64,000 nucleotides of DNA from Enoplolaimus lenunculus (Eukaryota; Nematoda; Enoplea; Enoplida; Thoracostomopsidae): the NCBI GenBank assembly GCA_030248215.1, contig JASANG010003490.1, forward strand, positions 173,114-237,113, written 5' to 3'. Positions 49,868 to 61,530 of the stretch are shown piece by piece. Numbering within the stretch: the stretch's first letter is position 1; each line of letters starts with the position of its first letter. The notes beneath the pieces are model-generated. The model was not told the origin of the DNA and did no database searches. It saw only the letters and a list, made by a program, of their open reading frames with translations. A program made the translations under genes and the position numbers.

Positions 49868-52202
49868 AGTTTTCGCAATAATACAATTGTTTAACTTTGA
49901 TTTTAGGCCTCAATCCTATAATTTGCAATCGGTTGCAAAGCTGTTAAAATTGAACCAGCAAAATGAGGTTTTTCCGGCGTTCGGCCTGTAAATAGCGCGC
50001 CAAAGCGTACAATTTCACTTTATCTGTTTGTCGAGACTTATTTGCAGTCCTTTCTACGGTTGCCATGTATTCATATATAATTGTTAATAATTTTATAGCT
50101 GCAATTGAAATCGGTACCATGACCAGACTCATTTCAAAAATTTTTTTCAAATTTTATACCAAATAAAATCATTTAGATGGCCACGTCTTCTATTGTAAAA
50201 TCTAGTGCGTATGAGAACAAAATCTGGAAGGTGTACAACTCGTTAAACAAACTGAAAGTGAGAGTATTGAAGGTAACACTGGAAACAGCTTAACGCTTCG
50301 TAAATCGTGCACTCTGTTGATGATTTATGAGCCAACATTAATATTGCGTGTTCTCATTCATCCGGTGATAGATATTTATTTTAGAAAACCATAATTTATG
50401 TGCAGACTGCAATTCAACTACACCCAGTCTCATTAGTGTTTCAAAGCTGACTGAGCTGTGAGTTTTTTTGGAGCTAAACCATATTATTAGTGGTAAGCGC
50501 TTTATCAATAACGCTTGCTTGAATGTATGGTCCATGTATAGCACATGGGGCTTCTCGTTTTCCAAGGTGGAAAACTTATGACCTGGAGTGCAGCACAGCC
50601 ACTTTTGTACGACGGCTAGGAACTCCGCTGGTTTCGTAGGAAAAATCTCCAAGCACAAGTTTGGCTGGGAAAATTGGAAAAGTGGAAAATTCATAAGCCT
50701 GGATATTCCCTGGTTTACACCTAAACGTATATGGAAGCTTAATCATGAGCAAAATCGTAATCATAATGCTAAGGCTTTACGTCTTAGTCCTCCAGTCTCT
50801 CCGTCTTCTAGTGACCAGGTCTCTGGCCAAATTTTCAATTTAATGTTTTTAAAATTTATGTAACAAATAGTTTATTGAACGAAAAACGTTGTGTTGCATA
50901 TTTAACACAATGTGGAACAATGCAAACGCTTCAAATATATTAAAAATACGCTGGGTTATATTTTTCTGTTCCTAGAAATCGCATCAATCTCCCTAGAAAT
51001 GAAACTATAAAACATTTTCAAATGAAAGTTTTGGCGTTTCAGATGTAGTTGCTTGGGAACCGAAGATTTAAATTAGACGCAACAAGTAACTCTGACTAGA
51101 GTCTAAGCGCTAAAGGCACACTGTCCGGAAACATCGCTGCTGAGCTAAATTATGTTTGAGTCCAACAATCTCTAAGCAAATATAGGTGCCATAAGAAGGA
51201 ATTGATTTCATTTATTTTCAACGTGTCCTATATGCACGACCAACACCTTTTTCATGGTGGAATCTTTCCTAAAGCATATGTATCGTGTTTCTATTCTCAG
51301 AGATAGACAGTATCCTGTCAAAGTGGCCAACGGCTACTCGCCTTTAGTATGGCTATACTGAATTTACACGTAAATGCGTTAGTTACATCTATAAAACAAA
51401 TATTAGTGGTAAATAAATTTAAAATTGTCATATATTTCTGCATTATAACAATTAGCTTTCTGAGTTCTTTAATTTTGAAACATTTTGACCAAAAAACCAA
51501 AAAAATTCGCAGAAAGAAAAACTAAATTCAGCGGCACCGCTGCCATGGCCATGACTTCTGACAGGTGCACATGTGTAGCAGCGGATCTATAAGAACAGAC
51601 TGGGTGGAATCCAACCAAAATGCTAAGCATAATTGCAACATTGAATCCTAACACTGTTTTATTTTACAAAATTTGAAAGTCGGCATTTCGCCTCACCTCT
51701 AGTGCTGCATCCTTGCTAAACGAAAACCCTCACATTTGAATAAAATACGGAGCAAAATTTTAAAACGTTTATATGTCCAATTCTACTGGTGTTGGAAAAA
51801 ACTATTGCATCTTATTTATGTATACCCTTAATGGTTTTTCCCAATTGAAAGCCGATTTGTGCTTCAGTTTTATATCTCGTGTCACTTAAACTTTTTACCA
51901 TACTTTTTAATTCTGAGAAATCGGTGGTCACTTTTGACCTCCAGTTACACGCCAGCAACAGTACATATATTAACTGCTAAATGTTCGTTTTTAATACATC
52001 TGACTATTATTATTATTATTATTATTGTCAGTATCATTATTCTACTAATAAGTAACGTCTATACGATTGGTATAACGTAAAGTATATATAACGATTTTTA
52101 CGACGTATTATAAACCTAAAAATGGTTTGCGCAACGCTTCAAACGCTAAGAATAACGTAACCCTAGTGACATCTGGCTCACGCCACTCAATCTAAGGTTA
52201 TC
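49868..52202. other. Gene-free region upstream of the EVA-1-like gene
   Basis: 50177-50272 reads MATSSIVKSSAYENKIWK and on to a GTAACA donor-like site, an isolated possible first exon without a partner. Overlapping opposite frames at 50338-50863 are not convincing. 52007-52026 is a (TTA)n microsatellite. Nothing else is supported. Confidence 0.35.
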
Positions 52203-55200
52203 ATGGATTTCCTTTGCCTCAATTACCTAACCATAACCGCAGCAATTGCAGTGTTAATTTCTGCGTTTGCATGTGCTAAAAACTCTGTGTTTCAATCCAA
52301 TACCCTACATTCACCATCTCGAAGCACTATTTTGTTTGAAGAACGCACAAATTTGATAGAAGATGCACCCAAATTTCGTTTGGCGTCTAATTCTGTTCAG
52401 CGAGGTATATCTTTTTTATCAGGGTGTTTGGATAACGCGAGCAGCACACTTTGTATTAATTTAGTAGTATTTCTCGTAGCAAAAAAAACTGTTGCAAATG
52501 TACTTTCCACAGCAAATACATGAAGTAGCTGGTGACAAGAAGACAAGGAAACATAAATATGAATGTCTTTCAAGAAAATCACAGACTGTATCGGTTTAGT
52601 TGAAATTTTTCATTACATGTTATACTTAGTATATACTTTATAAGTTTACTTTGATCTTGTTTAGAGTTGCGCTATACTGCTGTTGACGTCAGTTACCGTC
52701 CGTCACCGGTACGGCGCCGTTTGTCACCGTTCGTCACCCGGACGGCGCAATCCGTCAGCGTACGGCGCCATCCGTCACCGTGCGGTACTGAACGCAAATA
52801 TTAACACACATGTGATACCGTGTAGTGACGAACGGTGACCGACAGCGCCAGACGGCTGCGCATGACAAGTACAGCGCAATCCTTACTGTTGCTTTAATAC
52901 TTTAGGCAATAGTGTAGAATGGCTCAAAATGGAACGCGATCAAAGATGTCAAGGAGAAATTTTATTCCTCAAATGTCCACTTCGTACTCAACTTGTCATT
53001 GAAAGAGTGTTTTATGGTCGACTTGTACCGTCGTCAGAGCTGTGTCCGCGAGGCCCAAACGGGGTATATAAATAGGAATTTTTTGATAGTAACTAAACTG
53101 GCCCATGTATACTTTACTGCGGTCCCAAAATCCTACCGTCCCATTGATATCTTTTGTTTGTAGTGTGATTTAGGGATTTTGGGATATCGGGGTTTTGTGA
53201 TTTTAATAGAATTCATTGCAAGCAATTCCTTGGGCTTAGTGTTAGCTTTAGGTTTATGGTTAGGCAATCCTTTGGCTCAAGATTAGGTTTATGACTAGGC
53301 AATGCTCCGTCTTAGGTTTGGGTTTAGAATTAGGTGTTTAGGCGTAGGATCTGTTGTAAGCTTATATATGGACTTTAGTGGTGCATTTGCCTTATTGGTT
53401 TTATTTAGGTTACGGTATAGGATTAGGTTTAGACTTAGGCTGAGGCTTTAGGAATAGGCTTTGGTATAAACATAAATTAAATCTTAAATGGCCCTTGGTC
53501 GAAATGGTACGCTTAGGCTTAAACTTACTTAGGCTTGGGCTTGGGCATGGGCATGGGCTTAGGCTCAGGCTTTGATTAGGCTTAGCTTTAGGCTTAGGCT
53601 TTAGGTCATCCCACCTTCGACCATATCCCGAAATCCCAAAATCCCAAAAGCCCACCTCCGATCATATACCGAAATGCCAAAATCCCAAAAACCCACCTTC
53701 GACCATATCCCGAAAACCCAAAATGCCAAAATCTCACTTTGGACCATATCACGAAATCCCAAAATCCCAGAATTCCACGTTGGACCATATCCCGAAATAT
53801 AAAATCCCATTTTCGGCCATTATCCCGAAATCCCAAAATACCACCTTCGTCCATATCCCGATCCTAAAATCCCACCTTCGAATATATCCCGAAATCCGTA
53901 AACCCAAAAATCCGACCTTCAACCATATCCCGAAATCCCTAAACCCAAAATCCCACTTTCGACCACATTCCGATACACCAAAATCCCACTTTTGATCATA
54001 TCCTGAAATCGCAAAGTCCCACCACATTCCGAATTCCTAAAATTCCAAAGTACCACCTTTGACCATATCCCGGCATCCCAATATCCCAAAGTCCCACCTT
54101 CGACCATACCTCAAATGCTAGTCATGGGACGGTGGGATTTTGGGACGGCAAATAAGTTAAACATGGGCCACTGATCATCTTTTTAGAGGCTTGCAAATAA
54201 ACATTTTTTACTACCCAATGCATCCATAAGTTTCGCGAGCAAAAAACTTGCGCAGCAATTACCGCTCAAAAATGAACGAAACATAAATCCACATTTTTGT
54301 CATGATTCTCAAAAGAACGATACAAAAACTGATTTTGATGCTTCACATCAATAGGGTCATGCTAGGTACTCACTGAATTCTTGGTTGTTGGGCCGGCATA
54401 AAAAGGCACTAGAAGCTAAACAACTAAATAATTGTTGCCAGCTCCACTGCATCAAAAAACAAAAGATTTTGAGACAAAATAAACTTTCCGACTGATACCA
54501 AGCTAAAGTAAAAGTTTGCCTTGGACTTAAAACTAGAATTATATACCCCTGACCATTCGGTCGCTTCATTCGCAGGGTTTCTTTCGCTTTTCTACCTTTG
54601 TTTTGCTTTTGACTGTCATGCCAAACATTATGGCGTTTATATAATTATGTACTTTATTCTTCCCAACACACTCCAAAAATCCATACCGACGGGTTCACAG
54701 GTGTTTTGACAGTTGTGTTAACAGACTTCGCACCCGCTTCGCTCGTGTAAATCCCTTCACCTAATGCGTATATGGCGGAAAATTCGGCTTAGTTCACTTT
54801 TTTAGTCCGAAAAGTTAAGCAGTCTTAGCACTCTTAGTACCAAAGTCCTACTAGTGGTACATTCCGAGTGTAACCAACATACGTAAGTCCCATTCGTGGC
54901 ACTTACTGCAGTGACACAAATAAGAGGGGGCGACTGATATTTATTTGACCTCTGCAGAACATTGCCGCTGTTATTTAGTCACAAACTGTTCTATATTTTT
55001 AACCCGCACTCCGACAGTCTTCGTAGCTGATATAAATACACCCGGTATTACAGCTTTCCGTTGAATTAAACGTTTATTTGTCTTGTCTCAAAAGTTTGAG
55101 CGATAATGCAGGGCTATACTTAAAAATGTACTTTCAAAATTTTAATATGCTTAAAGTTTCGAACTCTACTTTACTCGATCCTGGAGTCAAATATGCACTA

Positions 55201-58200
55201 CAATTAGGGATAATTGACATTTATGAACTCTAATTAGGGTTTAGAGGCTCTATCCGCTTACGGACTCTTATTAGAGATACGGACTCCGATTGATTAGGAC
55301 TCAAAATAAGGACCCGTCTCTTATTTCTCCCCTATTATTCGGGCGGCTACAGTTGGTATAAGGTACCGTTGAAATTTATATTTTAAAACTGCAGTTCATG
55401 TGTGATAGATATGTCCACTCAACGCCGGTCGTAGCGATATTCTAAACAAAGCTTGAAACGTTGGCCTCTAAGCTTTCTCGGGTGGGGACGTAGCTCGACC
55501 AACCTCAGACTCGACGCAAAATATTTGGATTTACCGCCGTTGGTTTGTGATTCGGAAGCGGTCCGGGAACTCTAGGCACGTCCGTCCACGTTAACAGGAT
55601 GGGATTGCATGCTTTTGTGTGATTGAAAAAAATGTTGTTATTAAGTGTCAGTTTTGCCAAAAATATATTGCAGGCATTGACAATAATGAGTAGCTTCAGC
55701 GTTCACAATCCAATCGAAGATCTCTCTTGTTACGTTCCAAGTGCTTATGAAGTAAGTTTTGAGTTTTACAAGGCCATTAAGATCGTTAGTGATTTTAATG
55801 CGTACTACTTGATCTCTTGTACACTTCATCCAACATTTAATGTTCCGACTTTAGTCCAAAGTCGGGGGGATGCATCCCTCAACGGCTGCCGAGTGTTAAT
55901 TTTTAGGGTTAAAACCAACGTAAGCTATAATGGCAATTATGGTGATTTTTGAAAATACGGAAAAAGAACACAAAAATTCTTTGTCCAAGTAACAACCAAG
56001 ATATCATAGGCTAGAACTTTATGCAACATCCGCTTTAATGAGTGCATTGCATACATATAATATAGTATACATACATACATATGCCAATACATAACATTTT
56101 CCACTTGTGCATTCCCCCATCAGGAATTTCTGGATCCACCACTGTTTTAGTCTTTGGTTTAGACTTTGGACATATGCTTAGGCACAGCTAAACCGTATTC
56201 TAAACCTAAACGTAAGCTTGGGACGAAGCCTGAGCGTTAAGTGTGCTGGAAAGTGTATAGGTAAAAGCCGATAAGCGCATTAAATTTGGTTATGCACTAG
56301 GCCGTTTAAAACCTTTGCTTATTGTATACTCCGTACTTGATACAGCAGTTTAAAATATGACCCATGTAGTGTAATTTGTCTCTACAGACTGTAACCAAAA
56401 TGTGCAAAGGAAAACGTCGTTGTCGCTTTTCGGTGTCAGAAAAGATTTTCTCAGAAGATCCTTGTCCATCGACTTGGAAATATCTGCAAGTAACGTATCG
56501 ATGCAAGCCAAGTATGCATTTTTCGTTCACGTTTCCAGTCGAGCGTTTATGTAACAATCTGTAATACAATTTCTGCTACTAGTAATATTAAGGACGACGA
56601 CAAAGTCCTATACTGAAAATATGTCTTTAGATATGAAGCTTTTTCTGTATTCTGGAATCAACTTATAAACCTGTATACGAAAATTCAGCGTCCTGAGGTC
56701 ACATTGCCGTCATGTTACGATGTTTGTAAAACGCAATTCGCAAGGGCGAAACGGACAGGACGCACGCCTTGATTGGGATTTTTGGACAAAGCTAATAAAA
56801 TCTTTTCAACTTGCGGTCCTATTCGCTGAGGCGCGACAAGAATGGCGCCACCCTTAACTCTCACTAAGTACTAATGAAATTTAAATAATCACAACTTACA
56901 GCATAAATCATAATATAGAACTCCGTTTCCCTGCGATGAACTTCTGATTTGCACACTTGTGAATTGGTGCCATTGTTTCTGGTTGTTTGTTTACAGGTTT
57001 GTTCATCAGCGAACAATTTTGTGCATTTACACCGGTTAACCTAGATTGTACAGGCAGTCATCGAATTGTAATATACGCCGCAAATATTGGTCAAATTGAG
57101 CCAATCGGAAAATCGTTGTGCGATTCTGCGACTAAACACAACGCGTTGCTAATTGCAGCAGAAAATCAGCGTGCAAATGATGCTGCTACAGTTGGTATAA
57201 CACACGCTTTAATTGTCGTTGCAAAATTGCCTTTAACATTTTAAACATTCGATGATTTTCTGAATTCATATAAAATATTAAGTATTGCGTTAAAATTATC
57301 ACTCTCGTACTTATGAAAAATAAAGAACGTTATGGCTGCATTAAACTTTCCGACTTTGTGAATAGTAACCATTTTTTACGCTTGCCAGTAGAAGATGTGT
57401 TTGATAGCGTTTGCTTTCGTTACAATAAACTCAATTTAAGTCAAACCAAATTGTTACAATCGTTATATTTGTTTCAGCATTTTGTCATACTGCAACTGAT
57501 ATTAGCTCAATTTTTGTCAAACATTGCCAAGCACGACGTTGGTGTCAAGTCAACGTTTCAACTGAAATTGTGCAACAATTTGGCGATTACGCTTCGTTAG
57601 ATCTATGCCCTCATGCATATGTGTCGCTCAACTACGCTTGTGGTAAGTTAAATTACATCAAGGCAGTTGAAACATCTATCAGAACACAAAAACTGTGTAT
57701 TTCACATCTTTTACGCGAAAACTTAAAATTAAAACATCTGCTTTACTGCCCAACTTTAGTAAATTAGCCTAAGGCTCCTGTACTGACGAAATTCACGGAA
57801 TAATGTTGGATGTTCAAATATCCTGTTTAGAGGCAACAAACATCAGTTAAAACTTGCATTACGCAATTGCCAAAGATGCTAAAATTACTGCATATTCTAA
57901 CTTTAGTAAATTAGCCTAAGGCTCCTTAAGTGATCAAATTCACGGAATAAAGTTGATGTTCAAATATCCTGTTTAGAGGCAACAAACATCAGTTAAAACT
58001 TGCATTACGCAATTGCCAAAGATGCTCAAATTACTGCATATTCTAACTTTAGTAAATTAGCCTAAGGCTCCTTAAGTGATCAAATTCACGGAATAAAGTT
58101 GATGTTCAAATATCCTGTTTAGAGGCAACAAACATCAGTTAAAACTTGCATTACGCAATTGCCAAAGATGCTAAAATGACTGCATATTCTAACTTTAGTA

Positions 58201-61200
58201 AATTAGCCTAAGGCTCCTTAAGTGATCAAATTCACGGAATAAAGTTGATGTTCAAATATCCTGTTTAGAGGCAACAAACATCAGTTAAAACTTGCATTAC
58301 GCAATTGCCAAAGATGCTAAAATGACTGCATATTCTAACTTTAGTAAATTAGCCTAAGGCTCCTTAAGTGATCAAATTCACGGAATAAAGTTGATGTTCA
58401 AATATCCCTTTTTAGAGGCATCAAACATCAGATAAAACTTGCATTACGCAATTGCCAAAGATGCTAAAATGACTGCATATTCTAACTTTAGTAAATTAGC
58501 CTAAGGCTCCTTAAGTGATCAAATTCACGGAATAAAGTTGATGTTCAAATATCCTGTTTAGAGGCAACAAACATCAGTTAAAACTTGCATTACGCAATTG
58601 CCAAAGATGCTAAAATGACTGCATATTCTAACTTTAGTAAATTAGCCTAAGGCTCCTTAAGTGATCAAATTCACGGAATAAAGTTGATGTTCAAATATCC
58701 TGTTTAGAGGCAACAAACATCAGTTAAAACTTGCATTACGCAATTGCCAAAGATGCTAAAATGACTGCATATTCTATCTCTTTCTTGAAAACTATTGCTG
58801 TTTTATAGTACGAAAATCGGTGTTCAAAGACGAAGCTCTTCGATTGTTTGAAAATCAAAAACCAACAACGTCAACCAAACCACCAATTTTTGGACACTTT
58901 TATAAACATAACAAAACAGCACTGAATCCGCGTGGTATTAATAATAGTTCCAGGTCATCAGTATTTCAAGCAAGTGAAGACACTGCCCAACTTTCAGCTT
59001 CAAATAGTAAGATATAGTTTAATTCTAAATTTTTAGCTCTGGGTAACGCTTAACACGTATTCTACGTGTAGGGGCAGTAAAAACCGTCACAAGACTTGAG
59101 CCTATGCTGTAGTGAGCTACTGGCAGGGGTATGGGGAGGGTAAAATGATTCGAGTGTTTCTATTTGGAGTCTAAATAATCTAAACTAACATCCTGGCGGC
59201 GATAATGAGAACTTTAGAACATGACCAAGAACTGACCGCTATTAACGGACATTATTGTTTGGCGAGAAATTTCGAACAAAACCGCTGCATTGACAGTTTT
59301 CTAAATTGTAAATACGATGCGATTATCATGTCGTTTTTATTCATTTAAGCATCACACTATCATCATTCTCGAAAATCAATAGAAGTAAACCGAATTGATT
59401 CAATCAAAGCGTTACTGCAGCCTTGGTCCAAATTTGAACCGTCGACAAAACTTCCGCCACAAATACCCAATGCCGTACATGTGGTTGCGAACGTATTCAT
59501 ACTGTTGAATTATATAACAGGTTAGCGAGCTGAATGTGTAAAAGCTTTTTGTAATCTGAAATGGAAATTTGGAATTGTCCTTATATTAACAACGAAGATC
59601 ATATTTTATTCCGTGGTTCCAAAAGTTGTATAAATGTTGATGTATTAATGTTTTTATTGAATTTGAATCGCATATGGGGTTTATTACAGATTTAGTGATT
59701 TTTAACAAGGAAACTTTTTGGAAAATGGTACATTCATATATCAGTTTACAGACACCTACTAACAAATATTTGAACGATAGAATTAAACTGAGTAAGGTGT
59801 TTAGAACTTGACGTAAATAATTTTTTAACTATTTTTAGCAAACATTGGCAAAACAAGTTTCTATTTCGCACTGAGCTCAATGATCGGTTTTGTGCTTTCT
59901 GTGGCTGTGTGTATACTTCACTTGCGGCGGCAAAATCGTTCATTCAGGCAGCGAAATTTATCATCCAAAAGGTTTCGAGGCACAAAGTTTACATCAATGA
60001 CTGGGTCCTACAATTTGCCTTCAAGTAAAGTGAACAATGAAGTATTTTGAAAGTTTTCGACTAAATTGAACGTATGCGTGTATAACGGTAATTAACAAAT
60101 GATGAACGAAGAATGCTGATGGTTATTCTTAACCTAAACCGAGAATCTAAAATATTATAGGCCACTCGCAGTCCAAGACCCACAGCTATACTTTAGAAAT
60201 AGGACCTAGTGTGAAACGAAAGAATTTGTAAAGTTTGCTAACAGATAAAGGGCTTTACAATTTTGAATCACAGAAGTGTGCCGCTTTATTTGTCCTGCGG
60301 TTCTGTTCGCCGACGGACAACACTGCAAGTTAAAAAATTTTGTTTACAAACTTATATGTTGTGTCATGCGGTGCCTGTGGTATGGTGCCGAATGCTGCCG
60401 GACGTCATCAAACCTATAGCGCCATTCTTAATAAGTTAGATTTGCTCCGTTTGTACTATGAGTTTAGCAACTAAATTCAGACCAAAAAACAAATTGATAT
60501 GAGAGTTGGAACCCAAACTCGAAAATAAACCTGATCAAAATATTTGCAAAGGTTTATTTTACATATTATCGCTAACGCTACGTCAGGTGAACGAACTTTT
60601 ATTTAAAGATTGCATTTTTGTGTTATTCGAGAGGTTTGTCGCATCAAAACAAAATTTGCTAACTACAAGTTCATAGTAATTTGATACATGTGAATTTTTT
60701 ACGCATTTTAACTAAATTTATCAATTTACGAATGTAACAGCGTGCGACCGGAGACAGAAATACCGGAGCCGGTGATCAACAAAACTTGTCGGAAACGGAA
60801 CCGGTGGTGAGGCGATATTGAGTAGTTAAAATGATGTTTAATTTGTTAATTTTAGCAAATATCTGTAATGTGTTATTAAATCGTTTGGTTTACGCTTATT
60901 TTTCACGATATCTTGCTAATTCTTACCTCAAATTGTGCGAGAAGTAAGAATAAAACGCGCTAAACAGATAAATTTTGCAAAATAATGCAAAATTTCGGTA
61001 TCAAAATTGCCAGAACCTGCGGGAAAAATTGTACCAGAGCCGGAACCGGAGGTCGTTATCCTGTCGGAGCCGTAGCCGAGGCAGACCTCTGGTTGTACAT
61101 TGGAATCTAACGTAGCTTTCATAGTTTCATATCGACACCTAGTAACATTGATTTGAAAACTATGCTAAAGCACGCGCCGAATCTTTTATCAAGTTCAGGT

Positions 61201-61530
61201 AAAGGTTGCACGCATGATATTGTGGAAATTGCGTAACGACAAAAACTGAAAATTCGTATAAAAATTTAAGCATCATTAACCGAAGAATCTCGTATCGAAC
61301 TATCAACAGCTGATCTTGGGCGAACTACTGGCAACGGGACATTTACTCGTTGGAATCATCCTACACCGCCACGTGGGATGAGCGTTAGTGTGCCAGAAGA
61401 TTTACCACCGTGCGATCCAGCACACGACGATGACTTATTTAACTCGCGATCTCCTCCGTTGTTATTTGCATGTAGCACTCTCATTGACTCTACTGCTGGT
61501 CAAACTAGAAGCTTTTATAGCGCCAGCTAA
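52203..61530 (+). CDS. eva-1: EVA-1/EVA1C-like receptor with two SUEL lectin domains
   Basis: Nematode EVA-1 is a co-receptor in SLIT guidance; human EVA1C binds heparin and SLIT. Ten exons: 52203-52404, 52906-53063, 55674-55751, 56388-56511, 56997-57194, 57478-57642, 58809-59006, 59350-59520, 59839-60024, 61271-61530; all GT-AG, every phase agrees, 579 residues. Signal peptide 1-25 (LTITAAIAVLISAFACA). SUEL domain 1, about 82-185: C82, C91, VFYGR (102-106), C114, C139, C152, C158, DPCP (170-173), KYLQVTYRC (177-185). SUEL domain 2, about 196-308: C196, C205, C229, C256, C270, C276, LCPHAYVSLNYAC (296-308). Then VRKSVFKDEALRLFE, one membrane helix (about 437-460), and a 119-residue cytoplasmic tail. 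Architecture is that of EVA-1; it is somewhat longer than the human (441) and worm proteins. Function is inferred from architecture. Confidence 0.93.
52669..52885. mobile_element. GACGGCGCC-motif MITE in EVA-1 intron 1
   Basis: AGAGTTGCGCTATACTGCTG on the left is inverted against AAGGATTGCGCTGTACTTGT from the right. The core is GC-rich and built of GTACGGCGCCGT, CGTCACCCGGACGG and CCGTCAGCG motifs. The right end lies about 20 bases before the exon 2 acceptor (CTTTAG at 52900-52905). A partial relative lies at 44176-44295. Confidence 0.78.
53099..54170. mobile_element. GGCCCATGT-ended element in EVA-1 intron 2
   Basis: Long inverted ends: TGGCCCATGTATACTTTACT followed by GTCCCAAAATCCTACCGTCC, against the right end read backwards, TGGCCCATGTTTAACTTATT followed by GTCCCAAAATCCCACCGTCC. 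Inside are degenerate TTAGGC runs (about 53230-53605) and a 41-bp minisatellite (53610-54115). It is the largest member of the end type seen at 15220 and 44505. Confidence 0.82.
53610..54115. repeat. 41-bp minisatellite inside the intron 2 element
   Basis: About 12 diverged copies of CCCACCTTCGACCATATCCC plus GAAATCCCAAAATCCCAAAA; the first units start at 53610, 53651, 53692, 53733 and 53774. The unit contains the GTCCCAAAATCCCACC-like motif of the element's own ends, so the array may have grown from the terminal repeat. Long frames on the minus strand here (ILGFWDFGIW repeats) follow from the repeat. Confidence 0.9.
54906..55352. mobile_element. TA-type MITE, 447 bp (copy 2), in EVA-1 intron 2
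   Basis: CTGCAGTGACACAAATAAGA on the left and, reversed, CTGTAGCCGCCCGAATAATA on the right. TA precedes the left end (54904-54905); the right flank now reads TT. It is the diverged relative of 48912-49337, sharing CCGTTGAATTAAA and TACGGACTC blocks in the same order. It ends about 320 bases before exon 3. Confidence 0.82.
56105..56260. mobile_element. Small TTGTRCACTYCCCC-type MITE in EVA-1 intron 3
   Basis: TTGTGCATTCCCCC on the left and TATACACTTTCC reversed on the right are weak inverted ends. The core has ATGCTTAGGC, GCTAAACC and CTAAACCTAAACG. It fits the 32580-32680 family but is more diverged. Confidence 0.5.
57752..58775. repeat. 146-bp tandem array, about 7 copies, in EVA-1 intron 6
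   Basis: Units begin AACTTTAGTAAATTAGCC near 57752, 57899, 58045, 58191, 58337, 58484 and 58630; spacing is 146 or 147 bp. The middle copies are almost identical, while the first is clearly diverged. Each unit carries the perfect palindrome AGCCTAAGGCT. The array fills most of intron 6 and stops about 35 bases before the exon 7 acceptor. Confidence 0.95.
60738..61102. mobile_element. hAT-type MITE in EVA-1 intron 9
   Basis: CAGCGTGCGACCGGAGAC on the left and CAATGTACAACCAGAGGTC reversed on the right. Flanks GAATGTAA (60730-60737) and GAATCTAA (61103-61110) match at seven of eight places. Subterminal GGAGCCGG and CCGGAACCGGAGG motifs lie on both sides. Relatives: 43920-44175 (reverse), 48615-48773 and 15820-16015. 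Confidence 0.8.

Noticed and set aside
50338-50863. Opposing frames of 118 and 91 codons
   Set aside because: They overlap on both strands, match no family I know and lack splice or promoter context. I could not choose either as real.
53410-54107. Several overlapping minus-strand frames with ILGFWDFGIW repeats
   Set aside because: They are readings of the 41-bp minisatellite in several frames, not a gene.
48912-55352. The two related segments of about 430 bp as solo LTRs
   Set aside because: Their ends are inverted repeats and copy 1 is flanked by TA on both sides, which fits a Tc1/mariner-type MITE. LTRs would start TG, end CA and have a 4-6 bp duplication.
57752-58775. CRISPR-like array
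   Set aside because: Units are contiguous 146-bp repeats with no spacers, in an animal gene intron.
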